A DNA stretch of 32,015 nucleotides from Bacteroidota bacterium (GTDB lineage: Bacteria; Bacteroidota; Bacteroidia; B-17B0; Aurantibacillaceae). How positions within the stretch are numbered: position 1 is the first letter of the stretch; the number at the start of each line of letters is the position of its first letter. The DNA lies in NCBI GenBank assembly GCA_013288015.1, contig JABDCR010000031.1, forward strand, positions 1 to 32,015, given 5' to 3'. Under the pieces are notes generated by a model. It searched no databases. It was not told where the DNA came from and saw nothing but the letters and a program-made list of their open reading frames with translations. A program made the position numbers and the translations under genes. Below are positions 29,910 to 32,015 of the stretch, one piece after another.

Positions 29910-31397
29910 ATGAGTTATAATGAATTACAAAACCACATGCAGCGTATTGCTGATGTAAATTATGCGGCAGCAACACTTGGTTGGGACCAAGAAACATATA
30001 TGCCTCAAGGAGCGGCAGGTTTTAAGGCAAGTCAGTTATCAACCTTATCAGGTATTTCACATCAACTGTTTACAAGCGATAACACGGCACATCTTTTAAA
30101 AGGAGCGAAAAACGGCACTTTAAACGATATAGAAAAAAAAAATGTAGTCCAAATTGAAGAAGATTTTGAGCGACAAAAAAAATACTCTACCGAGTTTGTA
30201 GAAAACATGAGCAAAGCTGTAAGTGCAGCATTTAATGCCTGGCAACAAGCCCGTAAAGAAAATAACTTTAAAATTTTTGCTCCGTATTTAGAAAAACTAA
30301 TTGCCATTAAAAAACAAGAGTGCGATTTGTTGGGTTATCAAGCCCATCCTTATAATGCGCTTTTAAACCTTCATGAAAAAAATGCTACGGTTGCCGATTT
30401 AGATGTTTTGTTTACTGATGTTCGCAAAGAGTTAGTTCCCTTTGTAAAACAAGTGCAACAAGCAAAACAGGTAGATAATAAATTCTTTTTTCAGCCATTT
30501 GACAGAGATGCACAATGGCATTTTGGTATAGAGTTGCTACAGCAAATGGGTTTTGATTTTAACCGAGGCAGACAAGATATATCATCTCACCCATTTACAA
30601 CCTCGTTTAGTCAGAACGATGTTCGTGTAACCACACGCATAAACGAAAACGATTTTGCTGAAATGATTTGGAGCTGTATACACGAAAGTGGACATGCATT
30701 ATACGAACAAGGTCTTCCGGCAGAACAATATGGCATGCCTTTAGGCGAAGCTATTTCATTAGGCATACACGAATCGCAATCGCGTATGTGGGAAAACAAT
30801 GTAGGTCGTAGCCTAGCTTATTGGAAACATAATTTTAATGAAGCTAAAAAATATTTCCCAAAACAATTGCAAAACGTTTCTGCCGAAGATTTTTATAAAG
30901 GAACCAACAGGGTAGAGGCTTCTTTAATTCGTACCAATGCAGATGAGTTAACTTATCACTTTCATGTAATGATACGCTACGAAATTGAAAAGCAAATTTT
31001 TGAAGATAAATTAAAAGTAAGCGATTTATCTGATTATTGGAACGCTAAGTATAAAGAATATCTGGGCATTGATGTGCCAAGTGATGCGCAAGGAGTGTTG
31101 CAGGATGTACACTGGAGCCATGGTTCATTTGGTTATTTTCCAACCTATTCGTTAGGTAGTTTTTATGCGGCTCAGTTTTTTAACCAAGCACAAAAAGAAA
31201 TTCCTAATTTGATAAACGAAATTGAAAGTGGAAAAACTGCTAACCTTTTAAATTGGTTACGCGAAAAAATACACGTGCATGGTAAATATTATACCGCGCA
31301 GGAATTATGCGTAAAAATTACCGGAGAAAAATTAAACTTTGCTTATTTTATGAATTACGCCAAAAATAAGTTTGGTACAATTTATGATTTAAAGTAA
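29910..31397 (+). CDS. Carboxypeptidase of family M32
   Basis: 495 residues, cytoplasmic zinc metallocarboxypeptidase that removes C-terminal amino acids from peptides; usual length about 500. The zinc site is HESGH at 258-262 (CIHESGHALYEQG), with the third ligand E288 in GIHESQSRMWEN. Other family motifs are ATLGWDQETYMP (20-32), HPFTTSF (227-233), RVTTRI (239-244), NRVEASLIRTNADELTYHFH and GSFGYFPTYSLGSFYAAQ. No signal peptide. Probably used in peptide turnover. It is followed 21 bases later by a secreted protein gene in the same direction. Confidence 0.95.
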   Translation: MSYNELQNHMQRIADVNYAAATLGWDQETYMPQGAAGFKASQLSTLSGISHQLFTSDNTAHLLKGAKNGTLNDIEKKNVVQIEEDFERQKKYSTEFVENMSKAVSAAFNAWQQARKENNFKIFAPYLEKLIAIKKQECDLLGYQAHPYNALLNLHEKNATVADLDVLFTDVRKELVPFVKQVQQAKQVDNKFFFQPFDRDAQWHFGIELLQQMGFDFNRGRQDISSHPFTTSFSQNDVRVTTRINENDFAEMIWSCIHESGHALYEQGLPAEQYGMPLGEAISLGIHESQSRMWENNVGRSLAYWKHNFNEAKKYFPKQLQNVSAEDFYKGTNRVEASLIRTNADELTYHFHVMIRYEIEKQIFEDKLKVSDLSDYWNAKYKEYLGIDVPSDAQGVLQDVHWSHGSFGYFPTYSLGSFYAAQFFNQAQKEIPNLINEIESGKTANLLNWLREKIHVHGKYYTAQELCVKITGEKLNFAYFMNYAKNKFGTIYDLK

Positions 31398-31418
31398 TCT
31401 TGTAAAAACAAACAACCT

Positions 31419-31955
31419 ATGAAAAAAAGAAGCCTAATTCTATCTATCCTGCTTTTTGTAGGATTTACTAATTTACAAGCACAAGAAAACACTGCAAAAG
31501 AATCAAAAAAAGAGACCATGCCTCAAAAAGAAAAATATGCTTTAGAAATTGCTTTTATTAGCATAGGTTCTGGTATCGATGGTGCTTCTTTTGATAAAAT
31601 AAATACTTTTATTAAAAATCACCCCAAAAAACCAGTTGTTAAAACAGTACAAAAGGGACGTGAGGGAGAAAGAGTTATGTATCTTAAATTAGATGAACTA
31701 TCTAAAAAAGAGAAGCACGAATTTATAAAAGAGGTTGAAAAACTGATAGTTAACAAAGATCTTGTTAAAATTCAAAGAAATTTTGAACTCGAAACGATTG
31801 TTTACATCACCCCACCAAACGCTATCTTTAGTTTTGGCATCATATACTACAAATTTGTCTTTTGGCGAACGCCCGGTAAATTCACCTGTATCAACAGCAA
31901 GAGCGCCTGTATCAGTAAGTACTCCTTCTCCACGTATAATAGTCTCCTCTACTAA
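31419..31955 (+). CDS. Secreted small protein, C-terminus replaced by antisense pckA
   Basis: The natural part is about residues 1-122. It has a signal peptide ([18 protein letters not shown], ~5-22), a Lys/Glu-rich linker, then a compact domain ([53 protein letters not shown]). A similar pattern (HPKKPV, GREGE, LSxxE) is familiar from uncharacterised Bacteroidota secreted proteins that end soon after this point. From about residue 123 (base ~31785) the frame reads the complement of pckA ([20 protein letters not shown]), so the last ~55 residues are not genuine. The break is most likely close to the natural C-terminus. Confidence 0.6.
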   Translation: MKKRSLILSILLFVGFTNLQAQENTAKESKKETMPQKEKYALEIAFISIGSGIDGASFDKINTFIKNHPKKPVVKTVQKGREGERVMYLKLDELSKKEKHEFIKEVEKLIVNKDLVKIQRNFELETIVYITPPNAIFSFGIIYYKFVFWRTPGKFTCINSKSACISKYSFSTYNSLLY

Positions 31956-32015
31956 CTCAGCAGGGTGCAGGTTCCAGTATGCGGCTTCAACATTGCCTAA
32001 GCCTAATTGTGCTAA
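31785..32015 (-). CDS. pckA: PckA fragment, codons ~7 to ~80 only
   Basis: ATP-dependent phosphoenolpyruvate carboxykinase (oxaloacetate to PEP, gluconeogenesis). Read on the minus strand from base 32015: [52 protein letters not shown], then [12 protein letters not shown]. This is the diagnostic N-terminal region, including the TGRSPKDKF element. Family likeness stops at ~31785-31793 and the frame continues into the complement of the secreted protein gene. The true start lies a few codons beyond the window. As assembled, the gene loses its P-loop and metal site. Identification is firm; the break is a rearrangement or misjoin. Confidence 0.85.

Overview
The window reads as Bacteroidota (Flavobacteriia/Sphingobacteriia/Chitinophagia-like; class not resolved). 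Evidence: AT-rich DNA, two secreted repeat proteins with type IX secretion C-termini, promoters close to the Bacteroidota TAnnTTTG -7 box, and the typical mix of LytTR regulators, Rcp1-type receivers and UspA tandems. No tRNA, rRNA, CRISPR array, IS element or phage gene was seen.

Layout. 1-700: broken histidine genes. The 3' part of hisF and the start of hisIE lie on the minus strand, abutting the 3' end of hisE on the plus strand. 763-9767: two large surface or secreted proteins (an NHL propeller with a T9SS type A tail, and a 1911-residue SBBP/PKD-like protein ending in a CHU_C domain) around a convergent alpha-helical Bacteroidota protein. 9932-11978: a universal stress protein between two paralogous four-helix membrane proteins. 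12026-24193: a dense signalling region with three histidine kinases, eight receiver domains on seven proteins, one Hpt protein, a LytTR regulator and a sigma54-dependent activator, interrupted by a GNAT-nitrilase fusion and two overlapping small genes. 24207-29816: a His-rich single-TM protein, a second UspA tandem, adenosylcobalamin-dependent ribonucleotide reductase, a CHAD protein, a YtxH protein and small genes. 29910-31397: an M32 carboxypeptidase. 31419-32015: a secreted protein cut near its C-terminus and joined to antisense pckA.

How the parts may work together. The 14249-17305 operon has every part of a His-Asp-His-Asp relay ending in a LytTR DNA-binding regulator. The 12026-14067 operon pairs a kinase having a globin-like N-terminus with two stand-alone receivers. 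Kinase 19188 overlaps its receiver by ATGA. With the two Usp tandems, the oxygen-independent type of ribonucleotide reductase, and CHAD and YtxH proteins, the region looks like a stress- or redox-responsive accessory locus. That role is inferred from family content only.

The two window ends share one anomaly: the sequence jumps ahead in an operon and turns back on the opposite strand. This fits inverted chimeric joins (amplification or assembly artefacts at contig ends) better than biology, although small genuine inversions are not excluded. The most interesting candidate biology is the Usp/4-TM sandwich, the MKTQ-start gene set with two His-tailed membrane paralogues (one behind an ECF-type promoter), and the globin-like kinase whose usual haem-ligand position holds Tyr.
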